Of a stretch of 64,000 nt of DNA, positions 10,548 to 19,384 are shown in pieces. The notes beneath the pieces were generated by a model that saw nothing but the letters and a program-made list of their open reading frames with translations, was not told the DNA's origin and did no database searches. The stretch is taken from positions 1 through 64,000 of the forward strand of contig NZ_ABOX02000007.1 in the NCBI RefSeq assembly GCF_000172555.1, in the 5' to 3' direction. Position 1 is the first letter of the stretch, and every line of letters starts with the position of its first letter. The position numbers and the translations under genes were made by a program. This DNA is from Pedosphaera parvula Ellin514 (GTDB lineage Bacteria; Verrucomicrobiota; Verrucomicrobiia; Limisphaerales; Pedosphaeraceae).

Positions 10548-11600
10548 ATGCGTTTTATTGGCAGTGTCATCGAAAAGTTGCAGCGACATCCCAAGCGAGT
10601 TGTCTTCCCTGAAGGGACGGAACCTCGCGTGCTCCAGGCCGCGCGCCAATTTTACTCGCTTCGACTCGGCGTCCCCATCCTCCTGGGAGATCGCACGAAG
10701 GTTAAAGAGGCTGCCCAGAGCCTCAATGTGTCGCTGGAAGGTGTTCGCATCATTAATCCGGCCGAAAGCGAAGATCTGGACAGCTTTGTCCGCCGTTTTG
10801 AATCCCTGCGCCGCCTGAAAGGTCTGCGCTCCCATGAAGCCAGAGAAGCGATGTTGCTGCCGAATTATTACGGTGCCATGATGGTGGCAATGCATCAGGC
10901 TGATGGCATGATCTCTGGTACCAACCAGACCACTGGCAGCGTACTCCGCCCACTATTTCAAATCATTAAAGTCGCCCCCACAACCTCCACGGCTTCGAGT
11001 TGCATGGTGATGGAAGTGGAAGACACTCGGTTTGGTGAAAACGGAACCTTGTTCATGGCGGATTGCGGCGTCATTCCTGAACCAACAGTGGAACAGCTCG
11101 CTGATATTGCCATTTCAACCGCCCAGCTGGCGCGTCAAATCATGGGAACCCGTCCACGTTGCGCCCTGCTCTCCTTCTCAACCAAGGGCAGCGCCAAACA
11201 CCCATCCATCATGAAGGTCCAGGCAGCCACAGCACTGGCGGTGAAAAAGGCGCAGCAAATTAATTTGGAAGCTGATTTTGATGGCGAACTCCAGGTGGAT
11301 GCCGCGTTAGTGCCGGAAATTGCTCTTCGCAAGCTGCCAGACAGCAAAGTGGGCGGGCGGGCGACGGTATTAATCTTCCCCGATCTGAATTCAGGCAATA
11401 TTGCCAGCAAGCTCATCCAACATGTCGCCCGCGCGAATGCTTACGGTCAAATCCTGCTGGGGCTGGATCGGCCGGCAGCGGATGTGTCCCGCGGATCCAA
11501 TGCCCATGATATTTTGGGCGTGGCTGCCATAGTGGGATTGCAATCCATCGAATATAGCAAACTTTATCCCGGCGCAGGTGATAAGCTTCCCGGAGAATAG
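10548..11600 (+). CDS. pta: Phosphate acetyltransferase, catalytic domain only
   Basis: A 350-residue enzyme that interconverts acetyl-CoA and acetyl phosphate in the cytoplasm. It contains only the PTA_PTB domain: VVFPEGTEPRVLQAA at the start, then SGTNQTTGSVLRP, FADCG-like FMADCGVIPEP, LSFSTKGSAKHP and GELQVDAALVPEIA, typical of the family. This equals short Pta enzymes and the C-terminal half of the long enterobacterial form. The frame is open from 10452, but the ATG at 10548 matches the usual family start. The next gene encodes the domains that form the N-terminal half of long Pta. No acetate kinase gene is visible in the window. Confidence 0.93.
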   Translation: MRFIGSVIEKLQRHPKRVVFPEGTEPRVLQAARQFYSLRLGVPILLGDRTKVKEAAQSLNVSLEGVRIINPAESEDLDSFVRRFESLRRLKGLRSHEAREAMLLPNYYGAMMVAMHQADGMISGTNQTTGSVLRPLFQIIKVAPTTSTASSCMVMEVEDTRFGENGTLFMADCGVIPEPTVEQLADIAISTAQLARQIMGTRPRCALLSFSTKGSAKHPSIMKVQAATALAVKKAQQINLEADFDGELQVDAALVPEIALRKLPDSKVGGRATVLIFPDLNSGNIASKLIQHVARANAYGQILLGLDRPAADVSRGSNAHDILGVAAIVGLQSIEYSKLYPGAGDKLPGE

Positions 11601-11640
11601 GGTGAATTTCCTCCCAGCTTTGGTGCCACAGAACTCTATA

Positions 11641-11664
11641 CCACCGGTAATGGTGGAGATTTTT
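11641..11664 (+). terminator. Weak hairpin with T-run before the BioD-like gene
   Basis: CCACC and GGTGG (six-base loop) are followed by AGATTTTTTA. The right arm contains the GGTGGAG that would serve as the ribosome binding site of the next gene, so it may be a weak terminator or attenuator, or may mask the binding site. The stem is only 5 bp. Confidence 0.3.
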
Positions 11665-11666
11665 TA

Positions 11667-12761
11667 ATGAACAAAGTCACTCCTCGTGTTTTTATTGCAG
11701 CAACCCGTCAGAATGACGGCAAGACGACGACTTCCCTCGGGCTGATTGCCGCGCTCCAGCAACATTACCCACGCATCGGCTACATTAAACCTGTCGGCCA
11801 GCGTTTCGTTGAAATTGAAGAACAGAAAATCGACGAAGACACGGTGTTAATGGACAGCGTTTATCGCCTCAACTGCCCATTGGGGGACATGAGCCCGATT
11901 GCGGTGGAACCGGATTTTACCCGCAAGTATTTACAATCCTCAAACAACGAAGCTTTGGTCAAAAAAATCCAAAAAGCTTTCGACCGTGTCGCCTGGGAAA
12001 AGGAATTTGTCCTTTGCGAGGGCTCAGGTCATGCTGGTGTCGGTTCTGTGTTCGATTTATCAAACGCCCAGGTAGCCAAAATTCTCGGGGCGAAAGTAAT
12101 CATCGTTACCCAAGGCGGCATTGGGAAACCAATTGACGAGGTTGCCTTGAATCAGGCTCTGTTTGAAAAGGAAGGCGTTGAGATCATCGGTGTCATCCTC
12201 AACAAGGTGGTGGGAACGAAAATTGAGTATATCACCGAATTCGCCCGGCGCGGACTGAAACGAAAGGGGCTGGAGTTGCTGGGTGTAATTCCTCATCAAA
12301 GTGTGCTTTCAAGCCCCACGGTTGATTTGATTCGCGAAGAGTTGAAAGCCGAGATGCTGAACCAGACTGACCGGTTAAATAACATTGTTGAAGATGTGGC
12401 TGTAGGCGCGATGGGAGCTCACAATGCCATGAGTTTTTTCAAGAAGGGCGTTTTGCTCATCACGCCCGGAGACCGGGAAGACATCATCCTGGCAGCCTGT
12501 ACCAGCATCGAAGGCCAGGGCGAACAAAGCATGGCTGGAATTGTGCTGACGGGAAATCTCCGGCCAAGCTCCAGCGTGCTGAAGGTCATTCGCTCCATGC
12601 CCATTCCTGTCATGTTGGCGACAGCGGATAGCTATCAAGTTGCCTCAGCAGTACATGACCTGACAGTAAAAACCCGCCCCGAGGATGCGCAGAAAATAAC
12701 TTTGATCCGTGACCTCATCGCCCAGAACGTGGACGTAAATAAAATCCTGGAGCTTCTCTAA
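11667..12761 (+). CDS. BioD-like ATPase/DRTGG protein, stand-alone N-terminal half of long Pta
   Basis: A 364-residue cytoplasmic protein. Residues 1-215 form a BioD/CobB-like P-loop domain (AATRQNDGKTTTSLGL near residue 8, then CEGSGHAGVGSVFD and VILNKV). Residues of about 235-340 form a DRTGG domain (GDREDIILAA, GIVLTGNLRPSSSVL, VMLATADSYQVAS). In enterobacterial Pta these domains sit at the N-terminus and regulate the enzyme. Here they are a separate gene 66 bases after pta, so a regulatory subunit for Pta is the natural inference. It is unlikely to be a true dethiobiotin synthetase. The next gene, hisC, begins one base after its stop codon. Confidence 0.85.
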   Translation: MNKVTPRVFIAATRQNDGKTTTSLGLIAALQQHYPRIGYIKPVGQRFVEIEEQKIDEDTVLMDSVYRLNCPLGDMSPIAVEPDFTRKYLQSSNNEALVKKIQKAFDRVAWEKEFVLCEGSGHAGVGSVFDLSNAQVAKILGAKVIIVTQGGIGKPIDEVALNQALFEKEGVEIIGVILNKVVGTKIEYITEFARRGLKRKGLELLGVIPHQSVLSSPTVDLIREELKAEMLNQTDRLNNIVEDVAVGAMGAHNAMSFFKKGVLLITPGDREDIILAACTSIEGQGEQSMAGIVLTGNLRPSSSVLKVIRSMPIPVMLATADSYQVASAVHDLTVKTRPEDAQKITLIRDLIAQNVDVNKILELL

Positions 12762-12762
12762 T

Positions 12763-13872
12763 ATGACTTCTCGTCTCTCTTTAAATCCAGCACTGCAAAC
12801 ACTGCCTGTTTACCAGCCTGGCCGTCCGATCGAAGAAGTGGCGCGCGAGGTTGGCTTGCCTGCTTCGGATATCATTAAACTCGCTTCCAATGAAAATCCG
12901 CTCGGCCCCTCCCCTGCTGCGCTGGCGGCAATGCAAAGGGTTTTGTCGAACCTTCATCTTTATCCGGACGGAAACGCTTTTTATCTGAAACAAAAGCTGG
13001 CTGAAAAGCTCGGGGTTGAAACCGGTAACGTGATTTTAGGCAATGGCTCCAATGAAATTATCGAATTCGTCGGGCATGCCATGATGGGGCCGGGAGTGGA
13101 CGTGGTGGTCTCCCAATACTGCTTCGCGATCTATCCGATCATGGCCAAACTTTTTGGTGCGAATGTTATTTCCGTTCCTGCCAGAGATTACGGTCATGAT
13201 TTGCCAGCGATGCTGAAAGCCATCAAACCAAACACCAGGGTGATGTTCGTTGCCAACCCCAACAATCCAACCGGCACGCTCGCATCCCGTGAAGATGTGG
13301 TAAATTTGATCAATCAGGTTCCCGATCATGTTCTCCTGGTGATGGATGAGGCTTATATCGAGTTTCTTCCCGAGCCGGTTGACCTGCTTCCCCTGATTCG
13401 GCGAGGACAAAAACCAAATCTGCTGCTGATGCGGACCTTTTCGAAAATTTTCGGATTGGCAGGTTTGCGGCTCGGCTATGGCATTGCCCAACCCGAATTG
13501 ATCACCGCCTTGGAGAAAGTGCGTCAACCGTTTAACATTAATTCCATCGCCCAGGCGGGGGCGTTGGCAGCGCTTGACGATGCTGAACATATGAGCAAAA
13601 CCCGCCAAAATAATGCGCAAGGACTGCAGTTCCTGGAGCATGCCTTCCGACAACTTGGGTGGGAATTTGTTCCGTCGTCGGCCAATTTTGTGCTGGTCAA
13701 GGTCGGCGAAGGTCAACGTGTTTTCAATGATCTCCAGAAACTCGGCGTGATCGTCCGGCCCATGGGCGGATATCAATTGCCGGAATGGATTCGCATCTCA
13801 GTGGGCACAGCGCAGGAGAACAGCCGTTGCCTGGCCTCCTTAAAACAAGTGCTATCGCAAAAATGTGAATAA
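12763..13872 (+). CDS. hisC: Histidinol-phosphate aminotransferase
   Basis: A 369-residue PLP-dependent enzyme of class I/II fold that converts imidazole-acetol phosphate and glutamate to histidinol phosphate in histidine synthesis. Visible features are YQPGRPIEEVAREVG at the start, KLASNENPLGPSP (substrate binding), NPNNPTGT, VMDEAYIEF and the PLP lysine in RTFSKIFGLAGLRLGYG. The length is typical. It starts one base after the stop codon of the BioD-like gene, suggesting translational coupling, although the two have no known common pathway. The other his genes are not in the window. Use on aromatic amino acids is possible for this subfamily. Confidence 0.93.
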   Translation: MTSRLSLNPALQTLPVYQPGRPIEEVAREVGLPASDIIKLASNENPLGPSPAALAAMQRVLSNLHLYPDGNAFYLKQKLAEKLGVETGNVILGNGSNEIIEFVGHAMMGPGVDVVVSQYCFAIYPIMAKLFGANVISVPARDYGHDLPAMLKAIKPNTRVMFVANPNNPTGTLASREDVVNLINQVPDHVLLVMDEAYIEFLPEPVDLLPLIRRGQKPNLLLMRTFSKIFGLAGLRLGYGIAQPELITALEKVRQPFNINSIAQAGALAALDDAEHMSKTRQNNAQGLQFLEHAFRQLGWEFVPSSANFVLVKVGEGQRVFNDLQKLGVIVRPMGGYQLPEWIRISVGTAQENSRCLASLKQVLSQKCE

Positions 13873-13942
13873 CTTTAAGTTGAATCCGTGGCGAAACTGA
13901 TTACTTATCATGCCAGTGCGACTTAACTGATTATAGACCAAC

Positions 13943-15253
13943 GTGAAACCGACTGATCTGCGGGGTATCCTGCAATATATTCCACGCTTCCGGGAAAAGA
14001 CCTTCATCATCAGCGTGGACGGTGCCATTGTTACGGACGAAAATTTTGCGAATATCCTGCTGGATGTGGCAGTGCTTCGCTCCCTGAACATCCGCGTGGT
14101 TCTCGCCCATGGTGCTGCCGCCCAGGTCAAGGCACTCGCTGAAGAGCAGCACGTAAAGGCGTCCGACCTCGATGGCTCAGGAATCACTGACGCGGAAACC
14201 CTCAAGCTGGCACTAACCGCGGCGAATCGTCTGACGCATGAGATTTTGGAAGGCCTTTCAGCAAACGATCTCCGCGCTGCCTATGTGAATGCCATTGTGG
14301 CCCACCCGCTGGGCATCTTGAATGGCATTGACCACTTATTTACTGGAAAAGTCGAACGGGTGGACGTGGACTTACTGCAGACCTTGCTGGCCCAGGGAAT
14401 TGTACCGGTAATTCCGCCTTTAGGATTTGATGGTGATGGAAAAACGTATCGGCTGAATTCAGACAGCGTGGCTGTCGCGGTGGCCGATGCGTTGAAAGCC
14501 ACCAAACTGATTTATATTACGACTGCCGAAGGATTATTTTATCAAGGACAGCTTATCCGGCAAATGTTGGTGGCGGATTTGAGTGCGACTGTTGCCAAAT
14601 CTGATTTTCCAGCTGAGTTGGCCTCCAAAGCGCGGCATGCAGTGGCCGCCTGCACCGCTGGCGTTCAGCGTGTGCATATCATCAATGGCCGGGTGGATGA
14701 AGGATTGCTCGCCGAAGTCTTCTCCAACGAGGGCATCGGAACCTTGATTTATGCCAACGAGTATCAACAGATCAGGCCTGCCAAAAAGAAGGATATTCGC
14801 AGCATACAGGTGTTGACCAAGAGTTCGGTCCAAAGTTCCGAATTGCTGAAGCGCACCCGGAATATGATCGAGAAGCAATTGCAGGATTATTATATTTTTG
14901 AAATTGATAAGAATCCCGTGGCATGCGTGGCACTACATGTGTATCCGGAACAAAAAGTGGGCGAACTGGCCTGCCTGTACGTAAACACTTCACACGAAAA
15001 TCAGGGCATCGGCAAAAAGCTGATTCAATATGTCGAGAAGCGATCGAGGGAGATGGGCTTGAACGAGCTAATCACCTTATCGACGCAGGCATTTAATTAC
15101 TTTCAATCCAAGGCTGGATTCATTGAAGGGACACCGGACGCCTTGCCACCGGTGAGAAGAGAAAAATATGACGCCAGCGGCCGTAATTCCAAGGTGCTCA
15201 TCAAGAAGCTTTCTGAAACTCCCGCGTCCTCTCCGCTTCCCTTAACGGTATGA
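13943..15253 (+). CDS. argA: N-acetylglutamate synthase (amino-acid N-acetyltransferase)
   Basis: The first enzyme of arginine synthesis, making N-acetylglutamate from acetyl-CoA and glutamate in the cytoplasm. The 436 residues comprise an amino-acid-kinase-like domain (about 1-285; SVDGAIVTDENF, VLAHGAAAQVKAL, GIVPVIPPLGFDGDG, GVQRVHIINGRVDEGLL) and a C-terminal GNAT acetyltransferase domain (about 290-420; acetyl-CoA loop near NTSHENQGIGKKLI). This is the classical ArgA architecture. The start is a GTG at 13943. The gene overlaps the next by four bases (ATGA), so the L,D-transpeptidase is translated by coupling. N-acetylglutamate kinase lacks the GNAT domain and is excluded. Confidence 0.93.
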   Translation: MKPTDLRGILQYIPRFREKTFIISVDGAIVTDENFANILLDVAVLRSLNIRVVLAHGAAAQVKALAEEQHVKASDLDGSGITDAETLKLALTAANRLTHEILEGLSANDLRAAYVNAIVAHPLGILNGIDHLFTGKVERVDVDLLQTLLAQGIVPVIPPLGFDGDGKTYRLNSDSVAVAVADALKATKLIYITTAEGLFYQGQLIRQMLVADLSATVAKSDFPAELASKARHAVAACTAGVQRVHIINGRVDEGLLAEVFSNEGIGTLIYANEYQQIRPAKKKDIRSIQVLTKSSVQSSELLKRTRNMIEKQLQDYYIFEIDKNPVACVALHVYPEQKVGELACLYVNTSHENQGIGKKLIQYVEKRSREMGLNELITLSTQAFNYFQSKAGFIEGTPDALPPVRREKYDASGRNSKVLIKKLSETPASSPLPLTV

Positions 15254-15816
15254 TCAGTTCCGCACGACTGCCGGGCGGTGTTTCTCTTGCCTGTCGCAAA
15301 CAAGGAATCGTGCCGACGCGATATCTGTTCACGGTGGAGATTACCACTCAATCCGCCCGCTTGTTCGAGAGGAACCCCGCAGCCTGCCCGGAAAGCTCCT
15401 TCCCGGCGTATGGGCTCACGAAGGAATATCGCTGCTCCACCTCCCGGTTTGGCATTGGCTCGGTGGCAGGCTCCAATTGCACTCCTTTGGGATTGCATCG
15501 TATCGCCGAAAAGATCGGTGGAGGTTGGCCAGTCGGAACCGTATTTAAAAGCCGGCAGGTCATCGGTTTTACGTGGCAGGGATTGCCGCTCGCGTCGATT
15601 ACCCACCGTATCATGTGGCTGGAGGGATTGGAACCAGGCTTGAATCGTGGTGGAAATGTAGATACGCATGACCGCTACGTTTACATCCACGGAACTGGCG
15701 ATGAGCCATCTCTGGGACGTCCCGCCTCCCACGGCTGTATTCATCTTGCAGCAAACGATTTGATGCCACTTTACGACTTCCTTCCCAGCGGCACGCTGGT
15801 TTGGATCCAAAGATAG
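15250..15816 (+). CDS. L,D-transpeptidase (YkuD-domain protein)
   Basis: A 188-residue protein with the catalytic motif IHGTGDEPSLGRPASHGCIHL near the C-terminus, containing the histidine and the SHGC nucleophile cysteine of YkuD (ErfK/YbiS) enzymes. Such enzymes form 3-3 peptidoglycan cross-links or attach proteins to peptidoglycan outside the cytoplasm. I see no signal peptide or membrane segment, which is odd for this activity. The start is fixed by the ATGA overlap with argA; a start outside argA would require loss of the N-terminal beta strands. A non-envelope role or an unrecognised export route cannot be excluded. Confidence 0.85.
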   Translation: MISSARLPGGVSLACRKQGIVPTRYLFTVEITTQSARLFERNPAACPESSFPAYGLTKEYRCSTSRFGIGSVAGSNCTPLGLHRIAEKIGGGWPVGTVFKSRQVIGFTWQGLPLASITHRIMWLEGLEPGLNRGGNVDTHDRYVYIHGTGDEPSLGRPASHGCIHLAANDLMPLYDFLPSGTLVWIQR

Positions 15817-16012
15817 TCATAGTCGAAGGCTTGCTTCATCAGGTGCGCGAATGTTTCTTCCAAAAAGCTGTCGAAGTAAATCGCTTCCAAAAGGCAGCGC
15901 CATCAGAATTCCAGAGTGGTGTTTTGTGGCATATTGATTTTGGCGGCGCAACATTGGTGGTTTAGGAGGTTGCATTTGCCGGATAAAACTTGCATACAGC
16001 CGCGACAATTTC

Positions 16013-18874
16013 ATGAGTTTGTTTATTTCAGGTCAGCGGTGGATGAGTGAGTCGGAGCCGGAGCTCGGGCTCGCCACGGTCGTACACACAGGAGAAGGTC
16101 GGGTGCAGGTATTGTTTTCAGCCACGGGCGAAACCAGGACCTACGCCAGCGATAATGCACCGCTAAAACGTGTACGGTTTCGGATCGGCGACACGGTGAA
16201 AACAAATGATGACAAAGAGCTGACCGTCAAGGAGGTCATTGAAAAGGAGGGATTGCTGCTATACGTCGGCCAGGACCAGGCGGTGCCCGAAGCAGAACTG
16301 AGTGCCAGCCTTAGCCTGCGTGGCCCTGAGGATCGGTTGTTTGCTGGTCGTTTCGATGAGCCGGCAACCTTTGAACTACGACGCCTGACCCTGGAGTTGC
16401 TTCACCGCTTGCGAAAATCTCCGGTGCGCGGATTTGTCGGGGGGCGCATCGATCTGATTCCTCACCAGCTTTATATCGCCCAGGAAGTGGCCAGTCGACA
16501 GGCCCCCCGGGTGATGTTATCAGATGAAGTGGGGCTGGGAAAAACCATTGAAGCAGGCCTCATTCTGCATCGCCTGCTATTAAGTGAACGGGCCAACCGC
16601 ATCCTGGTTCTGGTTCCGGAATCGCTCGTGCATCAGTGGTTTGTGGAAATGCTTCGGCGTTTCAACGTGTGGCTGAACATCTTTGATGAAGAACGTTGCG
16701 CCGCCATCGAAGCGGGCGATCCGGGTGCCAATCCGTTTCTGGATGATCAACTGGTATTGACCAGCATCAACTTTCTGGCCAGTTCGCCGACCCGGTCGGC
16801 TCAGGCTGTGGCTGCCGGCTGGGACGTGCTGGTCGTGGACGAAGCTCATCACCTTAAATGGTCCAAAGAAAATCCCAGCCGGGAATACCAGATCGTGGAA
16901 GAACTAAGCCGCCAGTCGGAAGGTTTGCTCTTGTTGACCGCCACGCCGGAACAGCTCGGCATGGAAAGCCACTTCGCCCGGTTACAATTACTGGACCCGG
17001 ATCGCCATCACGATCTTGCAAGCTTTCTGGCCGAGTCACGGGATTATAAGCCCACGGCAGACATCGCGGAGAAGTTGCTCACGGGGAAAAAACCCACACG
17101 AAAGGACATCACGTTCCTGGGCAACTTGTTCGCGCACAATGCGGAGTTGAAGGAACATCTGGAGAAAGTGGGCAAAGGTAACGCCGAAGCTTCCCAGGCT
17201 TTATTGAAAGACCTGTTGGACATGCATGGTCCAGGACGGGTGCTGTTCCGCAACACCCGAGCCGGCATGACCGGTTTTCCCAAACGTTCAGCGCATCTGG
17301 CCAAACTGGATCCTGGCCCCAAGGCAGAGGAATGGCTGGACCGGGTATCCACAGAGTTTGCTGTCGATGCCGGTGAAGCAAACCTTAAAGCATCACTCGA
17401 TCTGACGAAGGACCCAAGAATATTGTGGCTGGTTGACTTGCTGCAAAAGCTCGATCCACAAAAGGTGCTGCTGATCTGTCGCACTATTGAAAAGGTGGAA
17501 GCGATTGATGCGGCACTGCGTCGTCACGTTAGCATTAAAACTGGTATCTTTCACGAGGGTCTCACCTTGGTGCAACGTGATCGCAATGCCGCCTGGTTCG
17601 CCGAGGCGGATGGTGCGCGGCTCCTGCTCTGTTCGGAAATCGGGAGTGAAGGGCGCAACTTTCAATTCGCTCATCACCTCGTGTTGTTTGACCTGCCGTT
17701 AAATCCCGAACTGCTTGAACAACGCATTGGCCGACTCGATCGAATCGGGCAGACCAAGGATATTCATATCCATGTCCCCTACCTTGCTCACAGTCCGCAG
17801 GAGGTTTTGGCCCGGTGGTATCACGAGGGCCTGGATGCCTTTGAAAAAAATCTTGAGGGCGGCAACGAGCTGCTGCTCAGGTTCGGCCGGGCCGTTCACG
17901 ATCTGGCCCTCGAATTTTCTGTCGCTGACCGATCTGAAGCGGATCAGGAGTTGGCAGATCTATTGGAAAGAACCGCTGACGGACGGCGGGAATTGCGCCA
18001 GGTCCTCGAACAGGGCCGCGACCGGCTTCTGGAGATGAATTCTTTTCGTGCCCCGGTGGCCCGGCAAATCATTGAACTAATTCAAAAGGAAGACCGACAA
18101 ACCGATCTGGAAGATTACCTGCTCTCCATGTTCGACCATTTTGGAGTGCACATTGAAGAACTCGCGCCGCACACCTGGCAGTTAAATCCGCAGGGTATTA
18201 TCACGGATTCATTTCCCGCCATGCCGGCGGAAGGCTTGATCGCCACGTGCGACCGACGTCGTGCGCTCGGTCGGGAGGATATTGGCTTTTTGACCTGGGA
18301 TCATCCCATGGTCACCGGGGCCATGGAATTGCTGCTGGGCTCGGAAGCGGGAAACTGCTCCTTTGCCGTGCTGCCGACAGCTGGGGAACGAACACTTTTG
18401 CTTGAATTGGCCTTCATTCTCGAAGCGATTGCCGCGCCGCGATTGCATATGGATCGTTTTCTTCCCGCCACCCCTATTCGCCTGGTGATAAATCACAAAC
18501 TGGAAAACGTGAGCGAATCTCATCCTGGAAAAGTCCTTGAAGAAAGACTGCGAAAAGGTTCACCGTACAAGCTTCTTGATAATGAGCAACTCGCCAGAGG
18601 CACGCTTCCCGCCATGTTACATCACGCTTCAACCCTGGCCGAGACTGGTGCTGAGACGTTGCGGCAAGCAGCCCTTAAGGAGATGAATCAGCTGCTCGGC
18701 CATGAAGTGCAGCGCTTAAAAACACTAAGGCAGGTGAATGATCACATCCGTCCGCAGGAAATTATCATGGCGGAAGAACAGCAGAAACAATTAGCTACAA
18801 CCATCCTGCAAGCCCGTACTCGGTTGGACTCCTTGCGGCTCATCTGGAAAGGGCCACCCGAAATCCTCAACTGA
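16013..18874 (+). CDS. rapA: RapA-like SNF2-family RNA-polymerase recycling ATPase
   Basis: A 953-residue cytoplasmic protein matching RapA/HepA (968 residues in E. coli), a SWI2/SNF2 translocase that binds RNA polymerase and helps its release and recycling. The N-terminal Tudor-like beta region (about 1-95) includes GQRWMSESEPELGLATV, as in RapA. Helicase motifs follow: I DEVGLGKTIEAGLIL, II VVDEAHHLKW, III LLTATPEQLG, V CSEIGSEGRNFQFA and VI EQRIGRLDRIGQ. The C-terminal 350 residues are the RapA-specific spacer and Rpb2-interacting regions. It is preceded by about 195 bases without a gene, so it probably has its own promoter. Confidence 0.93.
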   Translation: MSLFISGQRWMSESEPELGLATVVHTGEGRVQVLFSATGETRTYASDNAPLKRVRFRIGDTVKTNDDKELTVKEVIEKEGLLLYVGQDQAVPEAELSASLSLRGPEDRLFAGRFDEPATFELRRLTLELLHRLRKSPVRGFVGGRIDLIPHQLYIAQEVASRQAPRVMLSDEVGLGKTIEAGLILHRLLLSERANRILVLVPESLVHQWFVEMLRRFNVWLNIFDEERCAAIEAGDPGANPFLDDQLVLTSINFLASSPTRSAQAVAAGWDVLVVDEAHHLKWSKENPSREYQIVEELSRQSEGLLLLTATPEQLGMESHFARLQLLDPDRHHDLASFLAESRDYKPTADIAEKLLTGKKPTRKDITFLGNLFAHNAELKEHLEKVGKGNAEASQALLKDLLDMHGPGRVLFRNTRAGMTGFPKRSAHLAKLDPGPKAEEWLDRVSTEFAVDAGEANLKASLDLTKDPRILWLVDLLQKLDPQKVLLICRTIEKVEAIDAALRRHVSIKTGIFHEGLTLVQRDRNAAWFAEADGARLLLCSEIGSEGRNFQFAHHLVLFDLPLNPELLEQRIGRLDRIGQTKDIHIHVPYLAHSPQEVLARWYHEGLDAFEKNLEGGNELLLRFGRAVHDLALEFSVADRSEADQELADLLERTADGRRELRQVLEQGRDRLLEMNSFRAPVARQIIELIQKEDRQTDLEDYLLSMFDHFGVHIEELAPHTWQLNPQGIITDSFPAMPAEGLIATCDRRRALGREDIGFLTWDHPMVTGAMELLLGSEAGNCSFAVLPTAGERTLLLELAFILEAIAAPRLHMDRFLPATPIRLVINHKLENVSESHPGKVLEERLRKGSPYKLLDNEQLARGTLPAMLHHASTLAETGAETLRQAALKEMNQLLGHEVQRLKTLRQVNDHIRPQEIIMAEEQQKQLATTILQARTRLDSLRLIWKGPPEILN

Positions 18875-19273
18875 GTCAACGCAACCCATCACCCGCAATC
18901 GCCTGGAGAATAATGAAATTCCTTGGAACGACGCTTTTCGCGCATTGGCCATAAACATGGAAAAGTAATCTGGTTCCCGGCCTGTCTCCAAAATGGTTGC
19001 GGTATCAAACTGCATAAGGCTGCCAGTTTTTTTGCACGTATGATCCGCGATCTTATCCCTCTTGGTTAATATCCTCAGTCCGTAAATTGGCAATGTAACT
19101 TCATCGAACCTGGTTTTAACGATCTCCTCCATGAGGTGCTGCCATGTGCGCAGGTTCACATTGGCGTCGGCACCCATCCAATGCGCGCGGGTGATGTGGG
19201 AGCTTAGGGCGCACTGGGCTTTCAGCCATCCAAGCTTGAGGACTTTCTCCACAGTTCGGACAGTCATCGGACA

Positions 19274-19315
19274 TACAAAAGAACAAGGCTCCAAGTGTGA
19301 TGCTTGGAGCCTTGT
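19274..19315 (-). terminator. Perfect 13-bp hairpin followed by T-rich tract
   Basis: ACAAGGCTCCAAG pairs perfectly with CTTGGAGCCTTGT across a 7-base loop. On the minus strand it is followed by TCTTTTG. It is the second of two tandem hairpins downstream of the LamG/Ig protein gene. It could also end rapA transcription from the other strand, but there is no T-run on that side. Confidence 0.6.
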
Positions 19316-19341
19316 CCGCGAAACGCCGAGCCAAATCGGCT

Positions 19342-19372
19342 AAACCGGGAACCCATGGGAGGTTCCCGGTTT
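19342..19372 (-). terminator. Perfect 12-bp hairpin after the LamG/Ig protein gene
   Basis: AAACCGGGAACC and GGTTCCCGGTTT form a perfect stem with a 7-base loop, 12 bases after the stop codon at 19385. The T-run is short (three to four T, coming from the stem itself), as is common in GC-rich bacteria. Confidence 0.75.
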
Positions 19373-19384
19373 ATGAGATGGCTT

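Larger units (their letters stand above)
18875..19384. other. Intergenic region after rapA, with two hairpins
   Basis: About 510 bases. A minus-strand open frame of 167 codons (18791-19294) covers most of it, but it overlaps the end of rapA, begins inside a perfect hairpin, and has no recognisable motif, so I do not call it a gene. The 3' part holds two perfect hairpins (19283-19315 and 19342-19372), read as terminators of the minus-strand gene that ends at 19385. Confidence 0.5.

Noticed and set aside
18791-19294. Minus-strand open frame of 167 codons after rapA
   Set aside because: It overlaps the end of rapA, starts inside a perfect terminator-type hairpin, has no recognisable motif or signal, and no ribosome binding site that I can see.
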